Assembly: GCA_045652245.1 (NCBI GenBank)
Contig: JAZRTY010000006.1
Location: 41,581-105,580 of the forward strand
Length of the DNA stretch: 64,000 bases
DNA from: SIG622 sp045652245
Lineage (GTDB): Bacteria; Bacillota; Clostridia; Oscillospirales; CAG-382
Direction of reading: 5' to 3'
Shown here: positions 15,134-23,518 of the stretch, one piece after another
How the letters are laid out: every line of letters begins with the position of its first letter
Position numbering within the stretch: the first letter of the stretch is position 1
Position numbers and translations under genes: made by a program
The notes under the pieces: generated by a model
Seen by the model: the letters and a program-made list of their open reading frames with translations, nothing else
Told to the model about the DNA's origin: nothing
Databases searched by the model: none

Positions 15134-15997
15134 TTAAGTATTATTAAGTTTTTTATATTTCAAGGGTGAAAATCCTGTAATTTTCTTAAAAACTCTGCCA
15201 AAATGAGTATTACTTTTAAAACCGACGGCTTCACCAATCTGTATTATACTCATATTTGTTGATGTCAACATTTTTTTTGCCTCCATTACCCGTACATTAT
15301 TTATGTAGTCAACAAGGGATATATTGACTGTTTTTTTGAAGGCTCTTGATAGATAACACGGACTTATAAAGAATTTTTTTGCTACATCCTCAAGCTTTAA
15401 CTCAAGTGCGTAATTATTATTGACATAGCCGACTATATCTGCTATTGTCTTATGAGCATACGAAGGTCTTATTCCATCCTTATCGAATTCAATTTTTCTG
15501 AGATTTGCCTGTCGCAAAAGCTCCAGAAGCATAAGCTTCAGCTTACCCGTCAAAGCTTTTTCTTCATACTCCGAAAGCATATCAAACAGCAATTTTTCAA
15601 TCGCAATTCGTTCCTGAGCGTCAAAAGAAATCACTGCTTTGTTTTGCTCGAACACTTCAAAGAAGTTTATATCTTCAAAGATAGCTGCTACGTCCTGAAT
15701 CAGTTGGTTGTCAAAATTCACAACTATTCTGTCATAGCCAAAATCCTTTTCATTCAGCGTAGCATGTATTTCCCCCGGGGAAATAAAAACCATATCACCT
15801 GCTTTTATATGATACAGCTTATCTCTTATAAAATATAATCGCTCGCCTTTATTTATATAGTAAATTTCATATGTGGTATGATAGTGACACCTCATCATTG
15901 ATGACGGTTTTTCCATTACCACTCTGTTTACATACAAATAGTTTGTTTGTAACGAAGAAAATATCGGTTTATTACTTTTGACTATATCAAGATCCAT
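15134..15997 (-). CDS. AraC family transcriptional regulator with N-terminal cupin
   Basis: A 287-aa two-domain regulator. Residues about 25-110 form the cupin ligand-binding domain (MRCHYHTTYEIYYINKGER, IKAGDMVFISPGEIHATLN). Residues about 185-285 form the AraC double HTH (LKLEDVAKKFFISPCYLSRAFKKT and MSIIQIGEAVGFKSNTHFGRVFKKITGFSPLKYKK). It is divergent from a Gfo/Idh/MocA oxidoreductase, with 229 bp between starts holding both promoters, so that gene is its likely target and a sugar derivative the likely inducer. Start chosen at ATG 15997 with GGAGAG upstream; the track to 16021 uses TTG. Confidence 0.88.
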   Translation of the reverse strand: MDLDIVKSNKPIFSSLQTNYLYVNRVVMEKPSSMMRCHYHTTYEIYYINKGERLYFIRDKLYHIKAGDMVFISPGEIHATLNEKDFGYDRIVVNFDNQLIQDVAAIFEDINFFEVFEQNKAVISFDAQERIAIEKLLFDMLSEYEEKALTGKLKLMLLELLRQANLRKIEFDKDGIRPSYAHKTIADIVGYVNNNYALELKLEDVAKKFFISPCYLSRAFKKTVNISLVDYINNVRVMEAKKMLTSTNMSIIQIGEAVGFKSNTHFGRVFKKITGFSPLKYKKLNNT

Positions 15998-16070
15998 ATC
16001 AAAGAAAACTCTCCATATCAAAATATATTAAAAAAGTTCTGCAAATCCATAGAATACAATACTGTCCTTT

Positions 16071-16099
16071 AGTATAGCACACTTTTTCTCTTTTTGCAA
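16071..16099 (-). promoter_or_regulatory. Promoter of the AraC regulator
   Basis: Reading leftward: TTGCAA (16094-16099), 17-bp spacer, TATACT (16071-16076), with TGC just before the -10 (extended -10). It transcribes away from the oxidoreductase. Confidence 0.65.
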
Positions 16100-16161
16100 G
16101 GTAATCTTACAAAAAAATGACAATATTTGTAGAAAATAAAAGGAATACGGCAAGATATGTG

Positions 16162-16190
16162 TTGAAACAAAACGTAAAGTTATGTATAAT
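16162..16190 (+). promoter_or_regulatory. Promoter of the Gfo/Idh/MocA oxidoreductase
   Basis: TTGAAA (16162-16167), 17-bp spacer, TATAAT (16185-16190). The start codon at 16227 has GGGAGG 10 nt upstream. Confidence 0.75.
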
Positions 16191-16226
16191 ACAGATAATA
16201 AAACTTTCTTGGGAGGAATCAAAAAA

Positions 16227-17510
16227 ATGGCAAAGAAAAGATATGTACAAGTAGGTATGGGTGGCCGTGGTATGTTCTGGTACTCAAACCTTCTTAAAGG
16301 CTACGGCGAAGAAAACGAGCTTACCGGTATATGTGATATCAACAGACAAAGACTTGAATACTCACATAAGGTATTGAAGGAAAAGTACGACTGTGAAACC
16401 ACAATGTATAACGTTGACGAGTTTGACAAAATGATTGAGGAACAGAAGCCTGACTGCGTAATTGTAACGAGTATTGACAGAACTCACCACAAATACATAG
16501 TAAGAGCTATGGAGCTTGGCTGTGACGTTTTAAGCGAAAAGCCTATGACTATGGACAACGTAAAATGTCAGGAAATTCTCGACGCTATCAAGCGCACAGG
16601 AAAAAATCTCAGAGTTACCTTCAATTACAGATATGCTCCGCACAACTCAATTACCCGTGAGCTTATCATGGACGGTGTAATCGGTGATATTAAGGCTGTT
16701 CACTTTGAATGGTTCCTCAACACTTCTCACGGTGCTGACTACTTCAGAAGATGGCACAGAGACAAGAGAAACAGTGGTGGACTTTTAGTTCACAAATCTA
16801 CTCATCATTTCGACCTTGTAAATTTCTGGCTCGGTACTACTCCGAAGCAGGTTTTTGCTTATGGTGATTTGATGTTCTACGGCAGAGAAAATGCTGAAAA
16901 CAGAGGTGTTACAAAGTTCTATTCCCGTGTACACGGCTCTGAAAACGCAAAGGGCGACCCATTTGCACTCGTAATGGAGGGTAACCCAAGTCTTGAAAAT
17001 CTTTATCTTAATGCTGAACAGGGTGACGGTTACATTCGCGACCAGAGTGTTTTCGGTGATTGTATCAGCATTGAAGACACCATGGGAGTTCTTGTAAAGT
17101 ATAACAGTGGAGCTATTATGTCGTATTCGCTTAACGCATACTCCCCGAAAGAGGGCTTCAGAGTTGTATTTACAGGTACCAAGGGCAGAATGGAGCTTGA
17201 TGTAACTGAAGCTTCTTATGTAAACTCCGGTGGAAACAAGGATATGGAAGGTGCTGTTGTCGGAAAGAGCATCAAGGTATACCCTATGTTTGCGCAGCCT
17301 TATGCTGTTGAGATTCCTGAAGCTACAGGCGGACACGGTGGTGGAGACAAGGTTATGATGGAGGATATTTTCGGTCATCCTCAGCCTGACAAGCTTGGCC
17401 GTGCAGCTTCACATATTGATGGCGCTATGAGTATTCTTACAGGTATTGCAGCAAACAAATCTATTGCGAGTGGTCTTCCGGTTGATATTGATACACTTGT
17501 TAAATTCTGA
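16227..17510 (+). CDS. Gfo/Idh/MocA family oxidoreductase
   Basis: A 427-aa NAD(P)-dependent sugar/cyclitol dehydrogenase-type protein. The N-terminal Rossmann fold reads RYVQVGMGGRGMFW with CDINRQRLEYS after it. The family EKP motif is SEKPMTMDN at about 117, and VHKSTHHFDLVNFWLG at about 190-205 supplies the conserved HxxH-D catalytic region. Members oxidise or epimerise hexoses and inositols, or act in glycoside cleavage by a redox mechanism; the substrate is not determinable. It lies alone between the AraC regulator and a terminator, so it is probably a monocistronic regulated gene. Confidence 0.9.
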   Translation: MAKKRYVQVGMGGRGMFWYSNLLKGYGEENELTGICDINRQRLEYSHKVLKEKYDCETTMYNVDEFDKMIEEQKPDCVIVTSIDRTHHKYIVRAMELGCDVLSEKPMTMDNVKCQEILDAIKRTGKNLRVTFNYRYAPHNSITRELIMDGVIGDIKAVHFEWFLNTSHGADYFRRWHRDKRNSGGLLVHKSTHHFDLVNFWLGTTPKQVFAYGDLMFYGRENAENRGVTKFYSRVHGSENAKGDPFALVMEGNPSLENLYLNAEQGDGYIRDQSVFGDCISIEDTMGVLVKYNSGAIMSYSLNAYSPKEGFRVVFTGTKGRMELDVTEASYVNSGGNKDMEGAVVGKSIKVYPMFAQPYAVEIPEATGGHGGGDKVMMEDIFGHPQPDKLGRAASHIDGAMSILTGIAANKSIASGLPVDIDTLVKF

Positions 17511-17522
17511 TTTCAACTTATA

Positions 17523-17560
17523 AAAAAAATCTCCCGTTTAACCAAAACGGGAGATTTTTT
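17523..17560. terminator. Bidirectional terminator between the oxidoreductase and engB
   Basis: ATCTCCCGTTT (17529-17539) pairs with AAACGGGAGAT (17545-17555), flanked by A-run on the left and T-run on the right, so it can end both converging transcripts. Confidence 0.88.
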
Positions 17561-17578
17561 ATGCATTTTTAATGATTT

Positions 17579-18190
17579 CTAATTTTCTTCAAGGCAATCG
17601 CAAAACTCAAAAATGACCTTCCAGAGTTCCTTCACTCCCTCTCCCGTTTTAGAGGAAAAGGGAATTATCTCAACGTCTTCGGGAACAATCGGATTTTCAC
17701 GGATTTCTGATAAATTCTTCTCTTTGTTTGTTTTGTTGAGCTTATCGCATTTTGTACACACTACGGCAAAAGGCAACCCGGAGTTTGTGAGAAACTCAAT
17801 CATTGCGGCGTCGTCTTTTGTAATTTGTGCTTTTGTATCAATAAGCTGAAGATAAAGAATATTATTACCGAGAGAAAAATACTTATCAATAAGAGCTTTC
17901 CATTTATTACGCTCATCAAAGCTTCGTTTTGCGTATCCGTAGCCGGGAAGGTCGACAAGGTAAAGCGTTTTGTCAACCTCATAATAGTTGATTGTTACGG
18001 TTTTTCCGGGCTCAGCACTAACTCTTGCAAGACTTTTTCTGCCAAGCAGCTTGTTTATAAGCGAGGATTTACCCACATTACTTCTTCCGCAAAGGGCTAT
18101 CTGAGGATAGCTTTGTTTTATATTCCCCGGAAGCTGCGATACAAGTCCTGCAGTCATTGCAAGATTTACAAAATTTGTATTGAGTTTCAT
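17579..18190 (-). CDS. engB: Ribosome biogenesis GTPase EngB (YsxC/YihA)
   Basis: A TRAFAC-class GTPase needed for 50S subunit assembly. G1 is GRSNVGKSSLINKL at about 34-47, G2 Thr lies in GKTVTINYY, G3 is VDLPGYGYAKR, G4 is CTKCDKLNK and G5 is FSSKTGEG. 203 aa is the normal size. It lies 24 bp downstream of lon on the same strand; a lon-engB pair is a common Firmicutes arrangement. ATG 18190 has AAAGGAG upstream. Confidence 0.96.
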   Translation of the reverse strand: MKLNTNFVNLAMTAGLVSQLPGNIKQSYPQIALCGRSNVGKSSLINKLLGRKSLARVSAEPGKTVTINYYEVDKTLYLVDLPGYGYAKRSFDERNKWKALIDKYFSLGNNILYLQLIDTKAQITKDDAAMIEFLTNSGLPFAVVCTKCDKLNKTNKEKNLSEIRENPIVPEDVEIIPFSSKTGEGVKELWKVIFEFCDCLEEN

Positions 18191-18214
18191 TTTCTATCTC
18201 CTTTCGGGGATTTT

Positions 18215-20575
18215 TTATTCTGCAATTGCAACCTTCAGAACTTCTGAAATATCCTTGGCATACACAAATTCGATATTATCAAGGACAAGCTTATCGCATT
18301 CCTCCAGGTCGATTTTGTTCTCATACGGAATTATGACTGTTTTCATACCGTTTTTGTAAGCTGCCATTGTTTTCTCACGAAGTCCACCAATCGGGAACAC
18401 TCTGCCGGACAAGGTAATTTCACCTGTCATAGCAACATCTCCTCTGACCTTTTTTCCCGAAAGCTCGGATACAAGTGCTGTTACCATAGTTACACCTGCG
18501 CTCGGTCCGTCCTTTGGGATTGCTCCTTCGGGGAAATGGATATGTAAATCGCAATTCTTATAAAATTCCTTGTCGATACCGAGCTTTTCACAATTCTTGC
18601 GAATATAGCTTACAGCTGCCCTTGCTGACTCTTTCATAACGTCACCAAGACTACCTGTGATTTCTGTTTTACCAGTTCCCGGCATGGACACAACCTCAAC
18701 CTGTAGCATTTCGCCACCAAGTTCTGTCCAGGCAAGTCCGTTTACAATACCTACCTTATCCGACGTGTCCTTTTCGCTGTCACGAACCTTTGGATTTCCA
18801 AGATACTCCTGAAGGTCACATCCCTTTACGGTATAGCTCTTTTTATCACCCTCAACGAGCTTTCTTGCAACCTTTCTGCAAAGTGCTGCCGTCTCACGTT
18901 CAAGGTTTCGTACACCTGATTCTTTTGTGTATTTTTCGATAAGTCCCGTAACTGCATCCTCGGTAACTCTCATCTTACTTTTACTAAGTCCGTGTCTTTT
19001 AAGCTCCTTCGGGAAAAGGTGGTTTTTGAATATCGCTATCTTTTCGCTGACAGTGTAAGCCGGAAGTCTTATAATTTCCATTCTGTCAAGAAGAGGCCTC
19101 GGAACAGTATCAAGAGTATTTGCAGTTGCAATAAAGATACAATCGGAAATATCAAACGGAAATTCAACATAGTGGTCGCGGAAAGTTTTGTTCTGGTCAA
19201 TATCCAGCACCTCAAGAAGTGCTGCCGACGGGTCTCCGTGCATATCCTTTGACATTTTATCAATCTCATCAAGAAGCATTACGGGATTTTGTGTTCCAAC
19301 CTGCTTTATCGCAGTAATGATTCTACCCGGCATCGCTGCCACATAGGTTTTTCTATGTCCTCTTATTTCTGCCTCATCACGGATACCACCAAGAGAAACA
19401 CGTACAAATTTCCTGTTCATCGCCCTGGCTACAGATTTCGCAACAGAGGTTTTACCAACACCGGGAGGACCTACAAGAAGCAGAATCTGACCTTTCAGTT
19501 CGGGAGACAGTTGTTTTACAGAGATATATTCGAGGATTCTGTCCTTAACTTTTGTCAGCGCATCGTGGTCTGCATCAAGGATTTTTTTAGCCTTCACAAC
19601 ATCAAAGCTGTCCTGTGTCTTTTTGCCCCAGGGAAGAGCTATAACTGTATCAATATATTCACGCAGCACTGCAGATTCCGAAGAAATAGGCGGCATTCTG
19701 TTAAGCTTTGACGCTTCCTTCAAAAGTACTTTCTGTACTTCTGCAGGACAATTTGATTTCTTAATGGAATTTACAATACTTCCTACATCATCGTCCGAAA
19801 CAGGCTCACCGTCCTCGTCATATACTTCCTCGCCCATTCCAAGCTCATTCTGTATTACTTTTAGCTGTTCACGAAGAAAATACTCTCTCTGGTTTTTATC
19901 AAGCTTTTCCTTAACCTTTGCGTGAATTTCAAGCTCGTTTCTAAGCACTTCAATTTCTTTTTCAAGAAGGAACGCCAAGGTTTCAAGACGTTTTACCGGG
20001 TCAAAAATATTCAGTATTTCCTGTTTATCCTGAAGGTTATGAAGAAGATTTGCAGCTAAAAAATCCGCAAGAACTCCCGGGGAATTTATGCTCTGTACTG
20101 CTGCAATAAGTTCAGGAGAGAGCTTTGGAAGAAGCTTTAGCATTTCCTCAAATCTGCTTTTGATTTCACGCATAAGGGCTGTCCCTTTAACTCCGCCGCC
20201 ATCGGAAATTTCGACCTTTTTTGCAAATACAGTTGCACGAAGATATGGTTTATCCTCGATTTTTTCTACTATTTCACCTCTTGAAATTCCATCTGCAATT
20301 ATTCGGAAGTTACCATTCGGAAGCTTTGTTGCTTGTCTGATTTTCGCTACAACACCGATATTTTCAACATTCTCAAGAGTAGGATTTGGTATTTTCAAGT
20401 CCTTCTGGGCTGTCATAAAGACATTTCCACCATACTTTGCCGCCGCCTGCATTGCAAGAACCGACGCTTTTCTTGATATTTCAAAGCTTGTTGGGACCTC
20501 GGGATACAGTACAAGTCCACGCAGGGCAATTACCGGTAAGGTTATCTGTTCTACCTTTTCTATATAAGATGACAT
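18215..20575 (-). CDS. lon: ATP-dependent Lon protease
   Basis: A 786-aa LonA-type AAA+ serine protease for damaged and regulatory proteins. The N-terminal substrate domain begins TLPVIALRGLVLYPEV and is followed by a long coiled-coil. The AAA module has Walker A LLVGPPGVGKTSVAK, Walker B PVMLLDEIDKM and sensor region IFIATANTLDTVP. The C-terminal protease domain has the Ser of PKDGPSAGVTM and the Lys of FPIGGLREKTMAAY as catalytic dyad. ATG 20575 follows AAAGGA; the GTG/ATG at 20605 is less likely. Confidence 0.97.
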   Translation of the reverse strand: MSSYIEKVEQITLPVIALRGLVLYPEVPTSFEISRKASVLAMQAAAKYGGNVFMTAQKDLKIPNPTLENVENIGVVAKIRQATKLPNGNFRIIADGISRGEIVEKIEDKPYLRATVFAKKVEISDGGGVKGTALMREIKSRFEEMLKLLPKLSPELIAAVQSINSPGVLADFLAANLLHNLQDKQEILNIFDPVKRLETLAFLLEKEIEVLRNELEIHAKVKEKLDKNQREYFLREQLKVIQNELGMGEEVYDEDGEPVSDDDVGSIVNSIKKSNCPAEVQKVLLKEASKLNRMPPISSESAVLREYIDTVIALPWGKKTQDSFDVVKAKKILDADHDALTKVKDRILEYISVKQLSPELKGQILLLVGPPGVGKTSVAKSVARAMNRKFVRVSLGGIRDEAEIRGHRKTYVAAMPGRIITAIKQVGTQNPVMLLDEIDKMSKDMHGDPSAALLEVLDIDQNKTFRDHYVEFPFDISDCIFIATANTLDTVPRPLLDRMEIIRLPAYTVSEKIAIFKNHLFPKELKRHGLSKSKMRVTEDAVTGLIEKYTKESGVRNLERETAALCRKVARKLVEGDKKSYTVKGCDLQEYLGNPKVRDSEKDTSDKVGIVNGLAWTELGGEMLQVEVVSMPGTGKTEITGSLGDVMKESARAAVSYIRKNCEKLGIDKEFYKNCDLHIHFPEGAIPKDGPSAGVTMVTALVSELSGKKVRGDVAMTGEITLSGRVFPIGGLREKTMAAYKNGMKTVIIPYENKIDLEECDKLVLDNIEFVYAKDISEVLKVAIAE

Positions 20576-20919
20576 TTTATTTTCCTTTCGTTTCAGTGCA
20601 ATCAATTAAACAAAAATATACAAATTTTATTATAACACAAATAACGACAGATTTCCACACAAAACTATGATTGTTGATATATTATTTACATTTTAATATT
20701 TTGTGTTTATATTTCAGCTATGTCTTTATTTTTATTAATACCTTTGGGCAACAAAAACAGCCACTGCAAGGCTTCGCAGCAGCCGTTTTATGAAAATATA
20801 TTGTTTGCATGCAAACGCTTAAGCACCTGATCTGATTTGAATTTTACTGTTCCGGCACATATTCACGGCGAATTATATCACCTGACAAGTCTTTTCCGGT
20901 AACATATTTGTACACTTTT
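20576..20919. other. lon upstream region and CapA-remnant downstream region
   Basis: About 344 bp without a plausible gene. A leftward -10 TATAAT at 20629-20634 probably serves lon, though its -35 is weak. No CIRCE or CtsR operator was recognised. A terminator for the leftward genes lies at 20752-20785, and the palindrome TTTGCATGCAAA occurs near 20804-20815. Confidence 0.5.
20752..20785 (-). terminator. Terminator downstream of the CapA remnant
   Basis: On the minus strand a 10-bp stem with three G-U pairs (20776-20785 with 20758-20767) is followed by five T. It would end transcription from the M20 amidohydrolase/CapA-remnant unit. Confidence 0.65.
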
Positions 20920-21264
20920 TTATATGTTTTTCAAGTTCTTTTTTTGCTTTGGTTTTTTCAAGTGTTTATATAATTCATCAACAAGCCAGGAGACAAGTTG
21001 TTTTCCCCGTTTCTCAGCACCTTTTAAAATAGAAAATGTTACCTTGCTGAGCTTCTTGTCATCTATATACAGGTGCATAGCAAGTCCGTATTCCGGCAGG
21101 CACTCCTTGACAACGAATATGGAATTTGGTGACATACTGAAATTACCGAGCGAATATGCACACGGCACACCATCAAAATTATACTTTCCGTCCGCCGTAT
21201 AAGATGCCTTTAAAATCGGCTCCCCACACATTACATCGCCCAAGATTGTAATCTTTATTTTTAT
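20920..21264 (-). pseudogene. CapA-like (poly-gamma-glutamate biosynthesis type) gene with internal deletion
   Basis: The frame begins (without ATG) IKIKITILGDVMCGEPILK, the exact first strand and metal-site motif (GDVM) of the CapA calcineurin-like family, and continues ASYTADGKYNFD. It then jumps to PCAYSLGNFSMSP, which corresponds to the C-terminal HxxQ...YSLGNF part of CapA proteins. About 250 central residues, including most metal ligands, are missing in frame. The codon where ATG is expected reads ATA, and the only in-frame starts are a TTG at 21243 and later ATGs. It looks like a decayed deletion derivative; a short expressed peptide of 107 aa remains possible. Confidence 0.7.
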
Positions 21265-21277
21265 TCACCCTTTAATG

Positions 21278-22612
21278 TTATTTTATATTTACTCGTGCAA
21301 CGTCTCCGTTTGCATACTCTATTCTGTCACCACTTGTATTCAGACTGTCCATAAAATTCAAAAATTCTTCCTTTGACGCAAAAAGTGGATTAAATTCCTT
21401 TATAATTTGCTTAGCCCTCTGAGCGTTATTATCAAGAAGTATATACAGCATCCCAAGCTGCATCTTTGCGCTTGCAACACAAGCCAGTAACGGATCTGAA
21501 ATTTCATAATTGCTGCCGTGTGCTTTTCCCACAGCTCCTCCTGCATAAGGATGTACAACAGGCATAATACAACACAAATCCCCCATATCCGTACTACCGG
21601 AACTCATACTATCCCTTACCTCGAATTCGCATTCCGGAATTGCTCCCCGGGCAGCTTCTGCTGCCAGCTTACACATATTCGTATCGTTTATAAGTGGCGC
21701 ATATCCGGGTGTGTCAGAAATATCGACGTTTGTCCCGATTGAAAGAGCAGCACCACATAAAGCCTGATTCACTTTTTTATTAGCGTCGCAAATAGCCTCA
21801 AAGGTTGCACCTCTTACATAGCTTTCAAGTACAGCAGTTTCGGGTATTGCATTGACCATTACGCCACCACTTGTAATTATGGGATGAACTCTTATTATAT
21901 CGCTTTCCCTGAAGGTTTCGCGAATGGCGTTGATAGCATTTATACCACAAGTTGCAGCATAAAGTGCATTTTTACCATTCCAGGGTGCAGATCCGGCGTG
22001 CGCTGCAACACCTTTATAAGTTATCTGCTTTGTCATACAACCAACCGATCCCTTGCCGACCCAAAAGCTTGTAGAAGTATGTACCATAAAAGCAATATCA
22101 ACACCATCAAAATATCCCCTGTGCAAAAATTCGCTTTTACCGCCAAAGTATTTAATTTTGCCTTGCTTTTTAAGCTCGCTTCTGTATTCAATCTCTAAAA
22201 GCTCCTCCGCAGGAACTGCACAAAGTCTTATTTTTCCACAGAATTTATCTAAAATACCGGGTTCCTTGAGAGCTGCCGCAATACCGATGAGGGCTGCACA
22301 CTGTGCGTTATGTCCACAGGAATGCACAGCTCCCGTTTTGGGGTTTGCATCCTTGTGTTCCGGACATATTATAGAATCGAGCTCAGCTAAAATCAAAATT
22401 TCGGGACCGGGTCTACGTGTGTCCAAAACCGTGTAAAAGCCTGTAATACCATCAGCCAAAACAAGCTCATAACCAAGCTTTTTGAAAGTATCTTCCATAT
22501 ATGCTGATGTTTCAAACTCTTTATAACCTGTTTCGGGATGCTGCCATATATATCTTTCAGCTTCTAAAATCAGTTTTGTATGTTTTTCTACAGCTAAATT
22601 CAATTCATTCAT
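21278..22612 (-). CDS. M20 family amidohydrolase (AbgB/aminobenzoyl-glutamate hydrolase-like)
   Basis: A 444-residue peptidase M20D-type enzyme. LAELDSIICPEH and GAVHSCGHNAQCAALIGIA (about 100-120) carry the Cys/His metal ligands typical of the amidohydrolase subgroup. AVPAEELLE holds the catalytic Glu pair, and MSSGSTDMGDL and VHPYAGGAVGKAH complete the second metal site. The family hydrolyses N-acyl amino acids, indole-acetyl conjugates or p-aminobenzoyl-glutamate. It has its own consensus promoter at 22674-22702. The decayed CapA-like gene follows at 14 bp, suggesting that the two once formed an operon. Confidence 0.88.
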   Translation of the reverse strand: MNELNLAVEKHTKLILEAERYIWQHPETGYKEFETSAYMEDTFKKLGYELVLADGITGFYTVLDTRRPGPEILILAELDSIICPEHKDANPKTGAVHSCGHNAQCAALIGIAAALKEPGILDKFCGKIRLCAVPAEELLEIEYRSELKKQGKIKYFGGKSEFLHRGYFDGVDIAFMVHTSTSFWVGKGSVGCMTKQITYKGVAAHAGSAPWNGKNALYAATCGINAINAIRETFRESDIIRVHPIITSGGVMVNAIPETAVLESYVRGATFEAICDANKKVNQALCGAALSIGTNVDISDTPGYAPLINDTNMCKLAAEAARGAIPECEFEVRDSMSSGSTDMGDLCCIMPVVHPYAGGAVGKAHGSNYEISDPLLACVASAKMQLGMLYILLDNNAQRAKQIIKEFNPLFASKEEFLNFMDSLNTSGDRIEYANGDVARVNIK

Positions 22613-22673
22613 AAAAATACCTCATAATTATTGATAACAGCATACATATCTTTTTACTTATTTCGTTGAAATC

Positions 22674-22702
22674 ATTATACCACTCACATATTAAACTGTC
22701 AA
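22674..22702 (-). promoter_or_regulatory. Consensus promoter of the M20 amidohydrolase
   Basis: Leftward TTGACA (22697-22702), 17-bp spacer, TATAAT (22674-22679). Confidence 0.82.
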
Positions 22703-22721
22703 CAATATAAGTAGAATAATT

Positions 22722-22768
22722 TTACAAAAAACGACCAAAGCACCTCTTTTTCGGTACTTTGGTCGTTT
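22722..22768 (-). terminator. Terminator of the rubrerythrin gene
   Basis: AAACGACCAAAG (22729-22740) pairs with CTTTGGTCGTTT (22757-22768) with an additional ACC/GGT inner pairing. On the minus strand it is followed by a T-run (22723-22730). Confidence 0.85.
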
Positions 22769-22778
22769 ATTCCGGATA

Positions 22779-23327
22779 TTAGTAGTTTTCTGCACAAAGT
22801 TCAAAATAACTTTGTGGATGGTTGCAGGTAGGACATTCTTCGGGAGCAGCAGTCCCTACTACGATATGTCCGCAGTTACGACATTCCCAAACCTTAACCT
22901 CACTCTTTGCGAATACCTGTGCCGTTTCTACATTCTTGAGAAGTGCACGATATCTTTCTTCGTGGTGTTTTTCAATTGCAGCCACAAGTCTGAACTTCTT
23001 TGCAAGCTCTGTAAAGCCTTCCTTTTCGGCAGTTACTGCAAAGCCTTCGTACATATCGGTCCATTCATAGTTTTCGCCATTTGCGGCATCGAGGAGATTT
23101 TCAGCAGTATCACCTATACCACACAGCTCCTTAAGCCACATTTTGGCGTGTTCCTTTTCATTGTCTGCAGTTTTTTGGAAGAGTGCGCTAATCTGTTCAA
23201 AGCCTTCTTTTTTAGCCTTTGATGCAAAATATGTATACTTGTTTCTTGCCTGAGATTCCCCTGCAAAGGCTGCCTGAAGGTTTTTCTCTGTCTGGGTACC
23301 TGCGTACTTGTTTACTGTCTTACTCAT
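22779..23327 (-). CDS. rbr: Rubrerythrin
   Basis: A 182-aa non-heme iron peroxidase of anaerobes that reduces H2O2. The N-terminal ferritin-like four-helix domain has the diiron ligands in AGESQARNKYTYFASKA, ADNEKEHAKMWLKEL and AAIEKHHEERYRALL. The C-terminal rubredoxin-like domain has two CxxC pairs, WECRNCGHIV and CPTCNHP. ATG 23327 follows AGGAG; the frame from 23366 is not preferred. A perfect promoter lies 67 bp upstream and a terminator directly downstream, so it is monocistronic and likely highly expressed. Confidence 0.95.
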   Translation of the reverse strand: MSKTVNKYAGTQTEKNLQAAFAGESQARNKYTYFASKAKKEGFEQISALFQKTADNEKEHAKMWLKELCGIGDTAENLLDAANGENYEWTDMYEGFAVTAEKEGFTELAKKFRLVAAIEKHHEERYRALLKNVETAQVFAKSEVKVWECRNCGHIVVGTAAPEECPTCNHPQSYFELCAENY

Positions 23328-23393
23328 AATGCTCTCCTTTTTTAAATTTAAATTAAATTTTTGCAAGATTTTTGTTACTAATTTGCTGTATAA

Positions 23394-23422
23394 ATTATAT
23401 CATATTTGGTTTTGTGTGTCAA
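23394..23422 (-). promoter_or_regulatory. Consensus promoter of rubrerythrin
   Basis: Leftward TTGACA (23417-23422), 17-bp spacer, TATAAT (23394-23399). Confidence 0.85.
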
Positions 23423-23462
23423 GATTTATTTGAGATGGTCGTAAAAAGCAGAGTGGATATAA

Positions 23463-23492
23463 AAAAACAGATACCGAAGTATCTGTTTTTTC
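23463..23492. terminator. Terminator downstream of the AGCS symporter
   Basis: CAGATAC (23468-23474), loop CGAA, GTATCTG (23479-23485), with A-run and T-run on either side. It ends the leftward symporter transcript before the rubrerythrin promoter. Confidence 0.83.
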
Positions 23493-23518
23493 ATTTCTGT
23501 AAATCAGAAAAGATGTTT

